The translations under genes were made by a program, and so were the position numbers. 64,000 nucleotides of DNA from Bacteroidota bacterium (GTDB taxonomy: Bacteria; Bacteroidota; Bacteroidia; UKL13-3), in assembly GCA_040388375.1 (NCBI GenBank), contig JAZKBU010000007.1:184823-248822 (forward strand). Reading direction: 5' to 3'. Every line of letters begins with the position of its first letter. Position 1 is the first letter of the stretch. Positions 48,019-56,701 of this stretch are shown one piece after another. The notes under the pieces were generated by a model. That model did no database searches. It was not told the DNA's origin and saw nothing but the letters and a program-made list of their open reading frames with translations.

Positions 48019-48113
48019 TTTACCTGCAGGCAATAACAGTTAAAAATTTCCACAAATTTCAATAAACCGCTCAGGAGTTTTATTTTGCGCCAAAAGAAAG
48101 ACAAGCGTATTGA

Positions 48114-49373
48114 ATGAAAGTATTTAAATTTGGTGGAGCATCGGTTAAAGATGCGGATGCAGTAAAAAATGTAGCAAAGGTATTAAGCAACTTTCCCGAC
48201 AAAGATATTTTGGTGGTTATTTCGGCCATGGGGAAAACGACTAATTTATTAGAAAAACTACACGAAGCTTATGTAAATAAGCAAAGCAACAAGCAAACCT
48301 TATTTGAAGAACTTAAGCAATTCCATTACAATATCATCAATCAATTAATCACACAAACGCAAAGCCATGCTTTTGATGATATTGAAAATATATTTATTGA
48401 ATTAGAATGTTTATTAGAAGCCGAACCCGATAAATCGTTCGATTATCATTACGACCAAATAGTAAGTTATGGTGAAATATTTTCGACCAAAATAGTAAGT
48501 ACTTACCTGAATGAAGCTGGTATAAAAAACCGCTGGATGGATGCGCAGAATTTTATCAGTACCGATAATACTTACCGCGAAGGAAAAGTAAACTGGCAAT
48601 TAACCACTGAAAAAATAGCCAAAACCTTATTGCCTATTGTGCAAAAAAAGATGGTTATTACACAAGGGTTTATTGGTCGCAGTAGCAGCAATGCTACGTT
48701 AACATTAGGGAGAGAAGGTTCTGATTATAGTGCGGCTATTTTTGCTTACGGTTTAAATGCAAGTAGTGTAACTATTTGGAAAGACGTAGCCGGTGTAATG
48801 AATGCTGACCCGAAACGTTACCCGGAAGCTATTAAAATAAAAAGTTTAAGCTACCACAAAGCTATTGAAATGGCTTTTTATGGCGCAACAGTTATACACC
48901 CAAAAACCATACAGCCTCTTTTAAGTAAAGGTATTCCTTTGTATGTAAAATCGTTTATTAATCCAAATGATGAAGGAACAACGGTTGGTGTAGAAAAAGA
49001 ATTGGAAGACCAGATATCTACTTATATATTTAAACAAAATCAAATGCTCATTTCCATATCCAGTAAAGATTTTAGTTTTATAGTAGAGGAGAACCTGAGC
49101 AATATATTTGCTTTGTTTGCAGCCAATGGGGTTAAAATAAATGTAATGCAAAATTCGGCTATCAGCTTTACGGTATGTGTTGACTATAACGAACATAAAT
49201 GTGCTCAATTAATCAATGAGTTAGAAATGCATTATAAAGTAAAAACCAATGCCGATTTAGAATTATTAACCATTAGCAACTACGAAACTGCTCAGCCACA
49301 TTTGTTTACACAAAACAAAAAAATACTGATGGAGCAAAGAAACAGAAGTTCGCTGCAATTGGTATTAGCCTAA
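48114..49373 (+). CDS. aspartate kinase
   Basis: The 419-aa monofunctional aspartokinase has KFGGAS at 5-10, the amino-acid kinase core with GFIGRSS and TLGREGSDYSA, VWKDV-type VTIWKDVAGVMNADPK, and a C-terminal ACT-like region (about 300-400). It makes aspartyl phosphate, the first step to lysine, threonine and methionine. Being monofunctional, it lacks the homoserine dehydrogenase domain. A spacer of 95 nt separates it from the asparaginase-like gene. Confidence 0.93.
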   Translation: MKVFKFGGASVKDADAVKNVAKVLSNFPDKDILVVISAMGKTTNLLEKLHEAYVNKQSNKQTLFEELKQFHYNIINQLITQTQSHAFDDIENIFIELECLLEAEPDKSFDYHYDQIVSYGEIFSTKIVSTYLNEAGIKNRWMDAQNFISTDNTYREGKVNWQLTTEKIAKTLLPIVQKKMVITQGFIGRSSSNATLTLGREGSDYSAAIFAYGLNASSVTIWKDVAGVMNADPKRYPEAIKIKSLSYHKAIEMAFYGATVIHPKTIQPLLSKGIPLYVKSFINPNDEGTTVGVEKELEDQISTYIFKQNQMLISISSKDFSFIVEENLSNIFALFAANGVKINVMQNSAISFTVCVDYNEHKCAQLINELEMHYKVKTNADLELLTISNYETAQPHLFTQNKKILMEQRNRSSLQLVLA

Positions 49374-49488
49374 ATATAACAACATGCAACCTAATACAAA
49401 AGGCTAATGACTTTTGCATATATACATTTTACAATTACTTTTGGCAGGCAATTTGAATAACGACAAACAATCTATAATTTATATAATC

Positions 49489-50886
49489 ATGAAAAAATCA
49501 CTTTTAGTTTTATTGTGCTTAATAGCGTTAAACGGCTGGGCACAAAAAAGTCAAATAGAGTCCGCGGCACTTTATTTTAACAATTTGGAAATGGAAGATG
49601 CAAAAAAATCAATTGATGCAGCTGCAGAACATCCTGACACCAAAGACAACGTAAAAATGCTTTATTACAGAGCTTTAATTTACGATACAATAGCTACAAC
49701 CGACAGATTTAAAAGCATAGATATAGATGCTGCCGAAAAATGGGCTTTAGCCGCTAAACGTGGTTTAGAATTAGATAAAAAAGAAATGTACAAAGATGTA
49801 TTGGAATACATTATTGTAAATGCGGCTTTTGCTTGTTATGGTGAAGCTTACAAAGCCAGTGAAAGAGGTGATTACAAGAAAACACAATCGTACTATCAGT
49901 TAGTAATTGATTTATTGCCTTTTGATAAAAATGGTGATATGAAAAAGAATAACTTGACCGAAAAGTCAATTGTGTACAATCAGTTTTACTTTGCCAGTAA
50001 AGAAAAAAACAAAGAAGACCAAAAGAGATACCTGAATAGACTGATAGAATTAAACTACCAAGACCCGATTATTTTTGCATACCTAACCAATATATACTTA
50101 GAAGAAGGTGATACTATAAAAGCTTTAAAATACTTAGACCAAGGCCGCACGCTTTACCCGGAAAAGAAAGATTTAATAGCCCAGGAGATAAATATATACA
50201 TAGCTCAGGGTAAAATGGACGTGTTATTACAAAAAGTGGAATTGGCCAATGAGCAAAAACCTGAAGATCCGGATTTGATTTATACCCGTGGTAACTTATA
50301 CGACAATGCTGCCAATGGTTTTACCAAACAAATAAAAACGTACCGTGACGAGGCTACATCGTTAAACAAAAAAGCAAAAACAGAAAAAAATCCGGCTGTT
50401 AAAAAACAATTGGAGGCTGATGCCAAAGCGGCTACGAGTAAAGCTAATGAGCTAAATAGTAAATATGTAACTTTTAGCACTAAAGCAGAAGCCGATTATA
50501 TAAAAGCCATTGATTTAAACCCTGATATGATAGATGCTTATTACAATTTAGGTGCTTTAACCAATAACAAAACTGCAGAAATAGCGGGTAAAATAAATGC
50601 GATAGATGCCAAAACCCAAGCTGAATACGATAAAAAGTTAGCCAGCTATAAAAAAGTACAAGACAGTATTTTTAACGTAGCTGCTGGATATTTTAAAAAG
50701 GTAGAAGAAATTGCTTTAACTAAGCCGGAGAAAACTGCTGACGAAAAAATAATTAAATATGGCTACTTAAAAGATGCGTATTTAAGTTTGCAATTAATTT
50801 ACGCAGGAATGAGAGATGAAAAAACTTCGACTGATTACAAAAGAAAAAGAGAAGAAGCTAAAGCCATAATGGACAAAGCAAAATAG
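49489..50886 (+). CDS. exported TPR-repeat protein
   Basis: The 465-aa protein from the ATG at 49489 has a signal peptide (MKKSLLVLLCLIALNGWAQ) followed by helical repeats. Clear TPR-like units lie near residues 180-260 and again after an internal charged coiled-coil segment (about 285-345) rich in Lys, Ala and Glu. Bacteroidota often encode such periplasmic TPR scaffolds. An earlier TTG frame start at 49414 would bury the signal peptide. Function is unknown. A hairpin at 50909-50949 follows. Confidence 0.8.
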   Translation: MKKSLLVLLCLIALNGWAQKSQIESAALYFNNLEMEDAKKSIDAAAEHPDTKDNVKMLYYRALIYDTIATTDRFKSIDIDAAEKWALAAKRGLELDKKEMYKDVLEYIIVNAAFACYGEAYKASERGDYKKTQSYYQLVIDLLPFDKNGDMKKNNLTEKSIVYNQFYFASKEKNKEDQKRYLNRLIELNYQDPIIFAYLTNIYLEEGDTIKALKYLDQGRTLYPEKKDLIAQEINIYIAQGKMDVLLQKVELANEQKPEDPDLIYTRGNLYDNAANGFTKQIKTYRDEATSLNKKAKTEKNPAVKKQLEADAKAATSKANELNSKYVTFSTKAEADYIKAIDLNPDMIDAYYNLGALTNNKTAEIAGKINAIDAKTQAEYDKKLASYKKVQDSIFNVAAGYFKKVEEIALTKPEKTADEKIIKYGYLKDAYLSLQLIYAGMRDEKTSTDYKRKREEAKAIMDKAK

Positions 50887-50908
50887 GAGGTTGTTAAACC
50901 TTAAGCAG

Positions 50909-50949
50909 AATAAGCCGATTTTATCAAATAAAGAGAGAATCGGCTTATT
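50909..50949. terminator. hairpin after the TPR gene
   Basis: The sequence AATAAGCCGATT pairs perfectly with AATCGGCTTATT across a 17-nt loop, 22 nt past the TPR-gene stop. The T-run is weak, so termination efficiency is uncertain. Confidence 0.55.
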
Positions 50950-51069
50950 AAGGCAAACATTACTTAACATAATGTTAATTATAGGAAAATGAAATATGCT
51001 TTTAATTGGTTTATAGATCGTTATTTCTGCATTTTTACCCTATAATGTCTCATTATGTCTCTGCTACAC

Positions 51070-51103
51070 TAAGATGCTAGGCCATGTATGGCCTAGCATC
51101 TTA
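51070..51103. repeat. 15-bp perfect hairpin with TGTA loop
   Basis: TAAGATGCTAGGCCA pairs with its exact complement around TGTA. Neither side has a T-tract in terminator position. It could be a palindromic intergenic repeat or an mRNA-stabilising hairpin; no second copy is seen in this window. Confidence 0.6.
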
Positions 51104-51145
51104 AAAACTCAAACAATTAAAAAATGCTTACGAAATGTTTGCAAA

Positions 51146-51181
51146 ATTAAAGCCGTCAGTCTTTGAACTAACGGCTTTAAT
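51146..51181 (-). terminator. terminator of the FkbM-like methyltransferase gene
   Basis: An 11-bp perfect stem (ATTAAAGCCGT and its complement) with a 14-nt loop begins 22 nt beyond the minus-strand stop at 51203. It is AT-rich at the base, like other terminators in the window. Confidence 0.65.
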
Positions 51182-51202
51182 AATTCATTATCTTAAGTTT
51201 AT

Positions 51203-52030
51203 TTATCCGATGATGTATTTGCCTTTATACTTTTCGAACTTGTTATTCACTGCTCTTATTGCATCTTCTTTCGTCATAGTTAAAAGTTCCTCCATATCAC
51301 TATTGTATGGAAATTTCTCTTTTCTGTCAGCTTTGCTCCTGTATCCTGCATCATATGCTTCTTCTGCAGACAATGCTTTGTTCTTATTAATCTCTTTAGG
51401 GATAACAAATAGGTTGTTGTATTGCAGTTCAACGATGTCGTAGTTATGTTTTTCGCATAACTCGGCACATTTGGAAATGCTTTGCCCGTAAAAATGATCT
51501 CCTTTCCAGTAATGATCATCATCATAAGTTACGGTGAATGAAATTGGTGGTGGGATTTTCTCGTTAATCTCAATACATATCAATCGCGGCCTGTATGATG
51601 ATAAGATTTGATCCAGCACAAAATGATCATAACTATCTATATCAAGGCTAAGAAAAGCAAAATCCTTCGGACATTCACAACTTTCAAGTATAGCAACCAC
51701 ATTATTGGGAACTACTCTTACCTTTAAAAGGTTTACATTTTCAAAAGTTTTGTAGTATTCAGCCAGCATACTGAATTTAATGGGGTCAAGCTCAACCGCA
51801 ATCCCACCCCAGCCACTTTTATATAAAAAATATGTATTGGATATTGACACTCCATCCGATGCGGCAATATCAACACATAATTTATTGGAAAGTGGTAACA
51901 TATCCAGGTATTTTTTGATGGTTATTTCCTCATCACCAAAAGAGTAATGTTTTTTTTCAAGGGCCGGTTTCACTAATTTTAACAAAACAGGAGGTAAAAT
52001 TTCTTTAAGTATTTTTCTGCCTAACGCCAT
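51203..52030 (-). CDS. FkbM-like SAM methyltransferase
   Basis: The 275-aa protein from the ATG at 52030 (a TTG eight codons earlier is possible) has a Rossmann methyltransferase core: LCVDIAASDGVSISNT (motif I), GGIAVELDP (acidic end of strand 2) and FLSLDIDSYDHFVLDQI, which matches the FkbM pattern of an Asp-rich strand 4. FkbM-like enzymes methylate sugars or lipids of surface glycans. It stands alone, with hairpin-rich DNA on one side, and no glycan cluster is near. The substrate is unknown. Confidence 0.75.
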   Translation of the reverse strand: MALGRKILKEILPPVLLKLVKPALEKKHYSFGDEEITIKKYLDMLPLSNKLCVDIAASDGVSISNTYFLYKSGWGGIAVELDPIKFSMLAEYYKTFENVNLLKVRVVPNNVVAILESCECPKDFAFLSLDIDSYDHFVLDQILSSYRPRLICIEINEKIPPPISFTVTYDDDHYWKGDHFYGQSISKCAELCEKHNYDIVELQYNNLFVIPKEINKNKALSAEEAYDAGYRSKADRKEKFPYNSDMEELLTMTKEDAIRAVNNKFEKYKGKYIIG

Positions 52031-52207
52031 AAATAAGTTGTTTAATGCGCTCAATTATACAACTTATTTCTATGTTTTATAAAATCTGCTGCTGTTATTT
52101 CTCAATTTTTACAGCTATTAAAGTAAGCTAACATAGAAAAATACATCTATAGTTATGTAATCCTAAAGGCACTCTGAAAAGAGATACTTCATTAAAAAAT
52201 GTGCTTA

Positions 52208-52239
52208 TTGATTTTAATATTAAATCAAACTTATCTTTA
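52208..52239 (+). promoter_or_regulatory. probable promoter of the TMEM14-like gene
   Basis: TTG (52208-52210), a 21-nt spacer and TATCTTTA (52232-52239, one mismatch from TAnnTTTG) form a plausible promoter. Its position inside the longer open frame supports the start at 52273. Confidence 0.45.
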
Positions 52240-52272
52240 CCCCGAAAACCAAACAGTAAAATTCCAAATTCC

Positions 52273-52647
52273 ATGAATATCTCAGTCTTACTTTTTTTCT
52301 ACGGACTATTCCTTATTTTATGTGGTATTACATCAGTTATCTTTATCGGGCTTAAAGCTAAAACGGCTTTGGCTTCTGGTGGGCTTTCAGGATTAATAGC
52401 CATGGGAATTGGTCATTTGATTTATACGCAAACTTACGGTGCTGCTATTGCCGGTATTGTTTTAACACTATTATTATTTTGTGTATTTGCCTGGCGCAGT
52501 ACCAAAACGCTATTTAAAGTATTGGAATTAACTGTGACTCAAAATGCTGATTTAAAAGGAAAAGCAATAGCATTTCTAATTATTAGCTTAATGGCTCTGG
52601 TTTCATTAATAACATGCTTGTTGCAGGTAGTTGTTTACTTTGGCTAA
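52273..52647 (+). CDS. small TMEM14-like membrane protein, 124 aa
   Basis: Four hydrophobic helices cover almost the whole protein. Glycine-rich helix contacts (GGLSGLIAMGIGHLIY and GAAIAGIVLTLLL) resemble the TMEM14/UPF0136 pattern. The start at 52273 is chosen because the upstream 24 codons are non-hydrophobic and a promoter lies within them. Function is unknown; the family has been linked to small transmembrane carriers in eukaryotes. It converges on the AsmA-like gene. Confidence 0.6.
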   Translation: MNISVLLFFYGLFLILCGITSVIFIGLKAKTALASGGLSGLIAMGIGHLIYTQTYGAAIAGIVLTLLLFCVFAWRSTKTLFKVLELTVTQNADLKGKAIAFLIISLMALVSLITCLLQVVVYFG

Positions 52648-52670
52648 TCATTAACTAATATTTTTTTCAA

Positions 52671-54329
52671 TCATTTCTTCCTGAGCCAGTTTCTGAATGT
52701 CTTTTTATTTTTGTTCACCATATCAGGGAGTTTTTCATTGTGCAATACAGTTTTTTGCATGCCAGTAAAAATGGTCTGCCAAAGCTGATTGAAAAAAGGC
52801 TTATCCGGGTCACGGTCTAATTTCATTTGTACATGGCGAACTCTTTCGCTCTGCATCGCATTGGCTGGGTAAATCATATTATCAGCTATTGTAGAAATGA
52901 GCGGAATACGTTTATCGTTATGAGGTGTCAGGTCAAGCTTCAGTGAATCATACAACATAGTAAGATAACCACGCATACTGTTTTCATTACCTGTTATGTG
53001 GACTTCCATGTTACGCATGTTGAAAGAGTTGAGTTTAACACCCCCAAGTGCTACCAATAAAGGATTTACTTGCTTATGACTTACATTTCTAATGGTACTA
53101 TGGTTGGTAAAAGATCCATCGCGTGTTGTAAGCAAGAAGTCGAAGTTCATATGAACAGGACTCTTGCCAAGCATGCCCTGTAACTTGGCTACGCAATGCG
53201 GATTATTATTTATATACAGACTCATATTGGTCACTTCATTGATAGTACCATAAATAGCAGTGAACCTAACCCCGCCTTCGTGTTTGGTAAAACTGCTAAG
53301 TTCCCTGTATTCTACATCCATGTTTTTAACCTCAATCTGCTTAAATGAAAGTGGAAATGGAAGTTTCATCAACATTTGTGCGGGATAGGTGCCCATTTTA
53401 TCTTTAGGAGGTAAAGACTCTTGTCGGCTAAAGAACAGATGAATATCGGCACTGTCCAATAGCAGCTTTTCTGCAATCAGTTGATTACTATCGGCAAGGT
53501 TCTGCCAATCCAATTGCTCCATTCGGGCAATACGTAAATGCACATTGTAAATTGTTTGCCGATGACCCAAGCGCTTATAAAAAGCCTTGCGTCCATAAGC
53601 AGGCTTGATATTCAAATCGCTGAAAGTACATGTATGCTCTTCCTTGTTGAGTTCGATACGACCTAATGAATAACGGTAATAACTTCCTGTTTTATAGTAA
53701 GTAAGGTCATTAGCTTCTATGTAACTGCTTTGGATATAATCTGCAATATGGTGACGCCTTTGCCCTTCCGTACTCAGCAACCAGTCGTATACTTTTATAT
53801 TTCCTTTGCAGGCAAGGCCCATGGCAGCTCTCCCCTTTTGTATATGAACTAGGTAAAGCTGTTCAATATCAATGAACCCGACAGAAAATTCACGTAGGGC
53901 TTTAGTTTCTTTTTTTAGAGAGTCAGTGCTTTTTGTTTCCCCATCTGTAACTATCCTGATATAAGATTTTAGTATAGCCAGCCTGTTACAATGTACCTTA
54001 TTACCGGTAAGCAAAGCCCATATCGAAATACCATCCAGTTCCAATTGTGCTGCCTCAAAGAACAGGGAGGTTTTATGTTCTTGCGTATCGTTTCCGGTTT
54101 GATGAGACTTTAAGCTAATATTCTTCAATGTTATCGATTTGCTCCATAGGTGAATAGAAATATCATTTAGTGTTAATTCATATTTATACTTAGAGGCTTT
54201 GGCTACCCATGCGGGTAAATTGCTTTTTACATATGGATCCAACCATAAGTTTACTGCAGCTATAAAGATTATCAGCAATACAGAACAGACTAACAGCGAG
54301 AGCTTCACAGATCGGGAAGTTTTTATCAT
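52671..54329 (-). CDS. AsmA-like membrane-anchored periplasmic protein, 552 aa
   Basis: One N-terminal helix (about 10-30) anchors a long beta-rich periplasmic body with repeated amphipathic strands, starting YKYELTLNDISIHLWSKSITLKNISL. That opening and the overall layout resemble AsmA/DUF748-type proteins, which are thought to bridge or transfer lipids between membranes. The C-terminus is basic (KNKKTFRNWLRKK). It lies alone between convergent and divergent neighbours. The family link is by pattern only. Confidence 0.65.
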   Translation of the reverse strand: MIKTSRSVKLSLLVCSVLLIIFIAAVNLWLDPYVKSNLPAWVAKASKYKYELTLNDISIHLWSKSITLKNISLKSHQTGNDTQEHKTSLFFEAAQLELDGISIWALLTGNKVHCNRLAILKSYIRIVTDGETKSTDSLKKETKALREFSVGFIDIEQLYLVHIQKGRAAMGLACKGNIKVYDWLLSTEGQRRHHIADYIQSSYIEANDLTYYKTGSYYRYSLGRIELNKEEHTCTFSDLNIKPAYGRKAFYKRLGHRQTIYNVHLRIARMEQLDWQNLADSNQLIAEKLLLDSADIHLFFSRQESLPPKDKMGTYPAQMLMKLPFPLSFKQIEVKNMDVEYRELSSFTKHEGGVRFTAIYGTINEVTNMSLYINNNPHCVAKLQGMLGKSPVHMNFDFLLTTRDGSFTNHSTIRNVSHKQVNPLLVALGGVKLNSFNMRNMEVHITGNENSMRGYLTMLYDSLKLDLTPHNDKRIPLISTIADNMIYPANAMQSERVRHVQMKLDRDPDKPFFNQLWQTIFTGMQKTVLHNEKLPDMVNKNKKTFRNWLRKK

Positions 54330-54475
54330 GCAACTGATTGCACAATATTAGAGCCAATAAATACTTATCTAGTGCACGCTCTTATTCATATGTATGTTTT
54401 ACGAAACAGAGTTGTCATATCGTTATAACAGTGTGTAAAGAATTCTACATATTAAATAGTAGTTGGAAAAAATAT

Positions 54476-54506
54476 TTGCGAAGTTAAATGACTACACATA
54501 TATTTG
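54476..54506 (+). promoter_or_regulatory. promoter and possible operator of the arsR-type operon
   Basis: TTG (54476-54478), a 20-nt spacer and TATATTTG (54499-54506) form a textbook Bacteroidota promoter. The -7 box lies inside an imperfect palindrome (CTACACATATATTTGTAG, 54492-54509), and ACTACACA recurs just before the ATG (54517-54524). This is where an ArsR-type repressor could block its own transcription. Confidence 0.6.
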
Positions 54507-54524
54507 TAGCCGAATAACTACACA

Positions 54525-54845
54525 ATGAATTTAAGACGAGATGTATTCCAGGCCATAGCAGACCCGACACGCAGGGCAATATTGCTGCTTGTGGCTTCGC
54601 AATCAATGACTGCCGGAGCCATAGCTGCAAACTTTGATACAGCCAGACCAACGGTTTCAAAGCATTTACAAATATTGACCGAATGCGAATTGCTTACTCA
54701 AGAGCAAAGTGGTAGGGAAATATCCTATCACCTCAATGCTAAAAAAATGAAAGAAGTAGCCGACTTTATAGAACCATTCCGTCAAATGTGGGATGATAGA
54801 TTTAACAAACTGGAAGCCGTAATGAAAAAATACAAAGGGGAATAA
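54525..54845 (+). CDS. ArsR-family transcriptional regulator
   Basis: A 106-aa winged-helix repressor: [27 protein letters not shown] leads into the recognition helix [12 protein letters not shown] and the wing region [11 protein letters not shown]. It has no paired cysteines for metal binding, so it is of the non-metal SdpR-like type often paired with an AHSA1/SRPBCC gene. It is the first gene of a six-gene run and is probably autoregulated through the palindrome over its own -7 box. The next gene begins 1 nt after its stop. Confidence 0.9.
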   Translation: MNLRRDVFQAIADPTRRAILLLVASQSMTAGAIAANFDTARPTVSKHLQILTECELLTQEQSGREISYHLNAKKMKEVADFIEPFRQMWDDRFNKLEAVMKKYKGE

Positions 54846-54846
54846 T

Positions 54847-55314
54847 ATGGAACGAAAAACGAAAATAGATGCCGAAGATGGCAAGCAGGACTTAGTTATC
54901 ACAAGGGAATTTGATTTACCATTGGAGTTGCTATTTAAAGCTTATATAGAGCCGGAAATCATATCACAATGGATGGGAACTAAAGTGATAAAACTAGAAA
55001 ACAAAAAACATGGAAGCTGGCAGTTTGAAACGTCAGACCCTAAAGGAAATGTAGTGTTTCGCTCAAATGGGACAATTCATGAATTTATACCAAACGCAAA
55101 AATTACCCGCACGTTTGAAATGGAAAATACGCCCTTTCCTGTTCAATTAGAATACTTAACTTTTGAACCTCTTACTGACGACACTAGCAAGCTAACTATG
55201 CATATCATATACAAATCAGTTGCATTCAGAGATCAGATGTTAAAGCTGCCTTTTGCCCAGGGAATTAATATGGCGCATAACCGACTACAAGACACATTCA
55301 ATAACTTAAAATAA
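54847..55314 (+). CDS. SRPBCC (AHSA1-like) domain protein
   Basis: The 155-aa protein has the Aha1-like START fold: LVITREFDLPLELLFKAYIEPEIISQWMG, HEFIPNAKITRTFEME, LTFEPLTDDTSKLTMHIIY and a final helix. Genes of this kind usually follow a small ArsR regulator, as here, with one base between. Ligand and role are unknown. The gene is 8 nt before a DoxX-like membrane gene. Confidence 0.88.
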   Translation: MERKTKIDAEDGKQDLVITREFDLPLELLFKAYIEPEIISQWMGTKVIKLENKKHGSWQFETSDPKGNVVFRSNGTIHEFIPNAKITRTFEMENTPFPVQLEYLTFEPLTDDTSKLTMHIIYKSVAFRDQMLKLPFAQGINMAHNRLQDTFNNLK

Positions 55315-55322
55315 TTAATAGT

Positions 55323-55712
55323 ATGACAACGAAAACAAATAAAATTATTTATTGGATTTCAACTCCATGGCTTGCATTAGGAATGTTATCGACAGGCATA
55401 GTACAGTTGATTCGCATGAAAGAAGAAGTTGATATGATGGCGCATCTGGGTTATCCGCTTTACTTTTTAACCATATTGGGTATATGGAAACTACTAGGTA
55501 CAGTAGCAGTGCTTGTTCCTAAATTACCCTTATTAAAAGAATGGGCTTATGCAGGCTTCTTTTTTGCTATGTCAGGCGCAATATTTTCACACTTAGCTTG
55601 TGGCGATGAAGCCAAAGAACTTTTTGGCCCTGTATTATTATTTGTCTTAACAGTAGTATCTTGGTATTTCAGACCTGCTGATAGAAAAATTATCCCAATA
55701 GTTATCGGATAA
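55323..55712 (+). CDS. DoxX-family membrane protein
   Basis: The 129-aa four-helix membrane protein contains STGIVQLIRMKEEVDMMAHLGYP and the conserved WKLLGTVAVLVPKLPLLKEWAYAG, hallmarks of the DoxX-like family. It commonly accompanies ArsR plus AHSA1 gene pairs. Function is uncertain (DoxX relatives act in redox membranes or as small-molecule carriers). Confidence 0.85.
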   Translation: MTTKTNKIIYWISTPWLALGMLSTGIVQLIRMKEEVDMMAHLGYPLYFLTILGIWKLLGTVAVLVPKLPLLKEWAYAGFFFAMSGAIFSHLACGDEAKELFGPVLLFVLTVVSWYFRPADRKIIPIVIG

Positions 55713-55722
55713 TAATTCTGCT

Positions 55723-55730
55723 TATATTTG
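55723..55730 (+). promoter_or_regulatory. possible internal -7 box
   Basis: TATATTTG, a perfect TAnnTTTG match, lies 6 nt before the ATG at 55737, so transcription would start at or near the codon. No TTG is found at -33, so this may be chance. Confidence 0.3.
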
Positions 55731-55736
55731 GATATT

Positions 55737-56069
55737 ATGAGTTTAAATAAGAAAAATTCCAGGCCAATAAGAGTAAATGGTGCTGAGTTTCGTTGGACAA
55801 TCTCTCCCGCCATGCATCAAATCACTTTTGTAGCGGAATCATCTGGTGTAAAAGGGCGGAAAATTGAGGTACTTATTGATTCTGATATTAATAGCTTTTG
55901 GGTTGAATTTCCTAATGTTGAGGACTTAAATCTTAAGATTATAACACCAAAGGACGCGGAAAACATAATAGCACAAGCGCTCAAAAGTGGCTGGATTGTA
56001 TCTGAGAAAGGCCCTCCGATGAGATTTGAATTTAAAAATGAAACATTAGAAATAATGAGCAAGCACTAA
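55737..56069 (+). CDS. hypothetical protein, 110 aa
   Basis: A small soluble alpha/beta protein without signal peptide or transmembrane segment. It includes RRFxW-like FRWTISPAMHQITFVAE, then KIEVLIDSDINSFWVEFPN, and a C-terminal GWIVSEKGPPMRFEF. I do not recognise a family. It sits in the operon-like run between DoxX and DUF4256 genes, in the same direction with small gaps (24 and 38 nt). Confidence 0.6.
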   Translation: MSLNKKNSRPIRVNGAEFRWTISPAMHQITFVAESSGVKGRKIEVLIDSDINSFWVEFPNVEDLNLKIITPKDAENIIAQALKSGWIVSEKGPPMRFEFKNETLEIMSKH

Positions 56070-56107
56070 TAAAATCTATATAACCTAAACGGTAAACAGC
56101 AATAAGT

Positions 56108-56674
56108 ATGAGCAGCAGCAATAAAAAAGAATTATCACCGGCACAGCGTGATGAATTGATTGGTATATTAAAAACACGTTTTGAAAAAAATAAAAACCGC
56201 CTTAAAGATGTAGCATGGGCTCAAGTACAGACTAAATTAGAAGCAAGTTCAAAGCTATGGTCGCTTTACGAAATGGAAACAACCGGTGGCGAGCCTGATC
56301 TTATTAATTTTGATAACAAGGCAGACGAATATACTTTTTATGATTGCTCTATAGAAAGCCCTAAAGGCCGCAGAAGTTTATGTTACGACCGCCAAGCGCT
56401 GGATGCAAGAAAAGAACACAAGCCCGCAAATAGCGTAATAGATATGGCAGCTGACATGGGCATTGAACTTTTAACAGAGGAGCAATACAGAACATTACAG
56501 CAATTGGGAAGTTTCGATAACAAAACATCAAGCTGGATAAAAACCCCTGCCGGTATTAGAAAACTGGGTGGTGCTATCTTTGCCGATTATCGCTACGGCC
56601 AGGTTTTTGTATACCATAATGGAGCAGAATCATACTATGCAGCTAGGGGCTTCCGAGGCTCATTACAAATATAA
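56108..56674 (+). CDS. DUF4256 family protein
   Basis: The 188-aa protein matches DUF4256 by its LSPAQRDELIGILKTRFEKN start, LWSLYEMETTGGEPDLI, FYDCSIESPKGRRSLCYDR and a final VYHNGAESYYAARGFRG. The family has no known function but often travels with ArsR, AHSA1 and DoxX genes, as here. It has no signal peptide, so it is cytoplasmic. Confidence 0.85.
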   Translation: MSSSNKKELSPAQRDELIGILKTRFEKNKNRLKDVAWAQVQTKLEASSKLWSLYEMETTGGEPDLINFDNKADEYTFYDCSIESPKGRRSLCYDRQALDARKEHKPANSVIDMAADMGIELLTEEQYRTLQQLGSFDNKTSSWIKTPAGIRKLGGAIFADYRYGQVFVYHNGAESYYAARGFRGSLQI

Positions 56675-56701
56675 ATTGCCATTCATTAATCAATAAACAA
56701 C

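Larger units (their letters stand above)
50887..51202. other. intergenic region with several hairpins and short repeats
   Basis: No gene is seen in these 316 bases. They contain a 12-bp hairpin (50909-50949), a 15-nt palindrome TTAACATAATGTTAA (50964-50978), a tandem pair of near-identical 10-mers (51043-51062), a 15-bp perfect hairpin (51070-51103) and the terminator of the minus-strand methyltransferase (51146-51181). Confidence 0.6.

Noticed and set aside
47530..48113. Asparaginase truncated by a frameshift
   Set aside because: No continuation of the C-terminal domain was seen in any frame before the aspartate kinase gene.
51070..51103. Intrinsic terminator
   Set aside because: The perfect hairpin has no T-run on either strand in the right place, and a better terminator for the minus-strand gene lies at 51146-51181.
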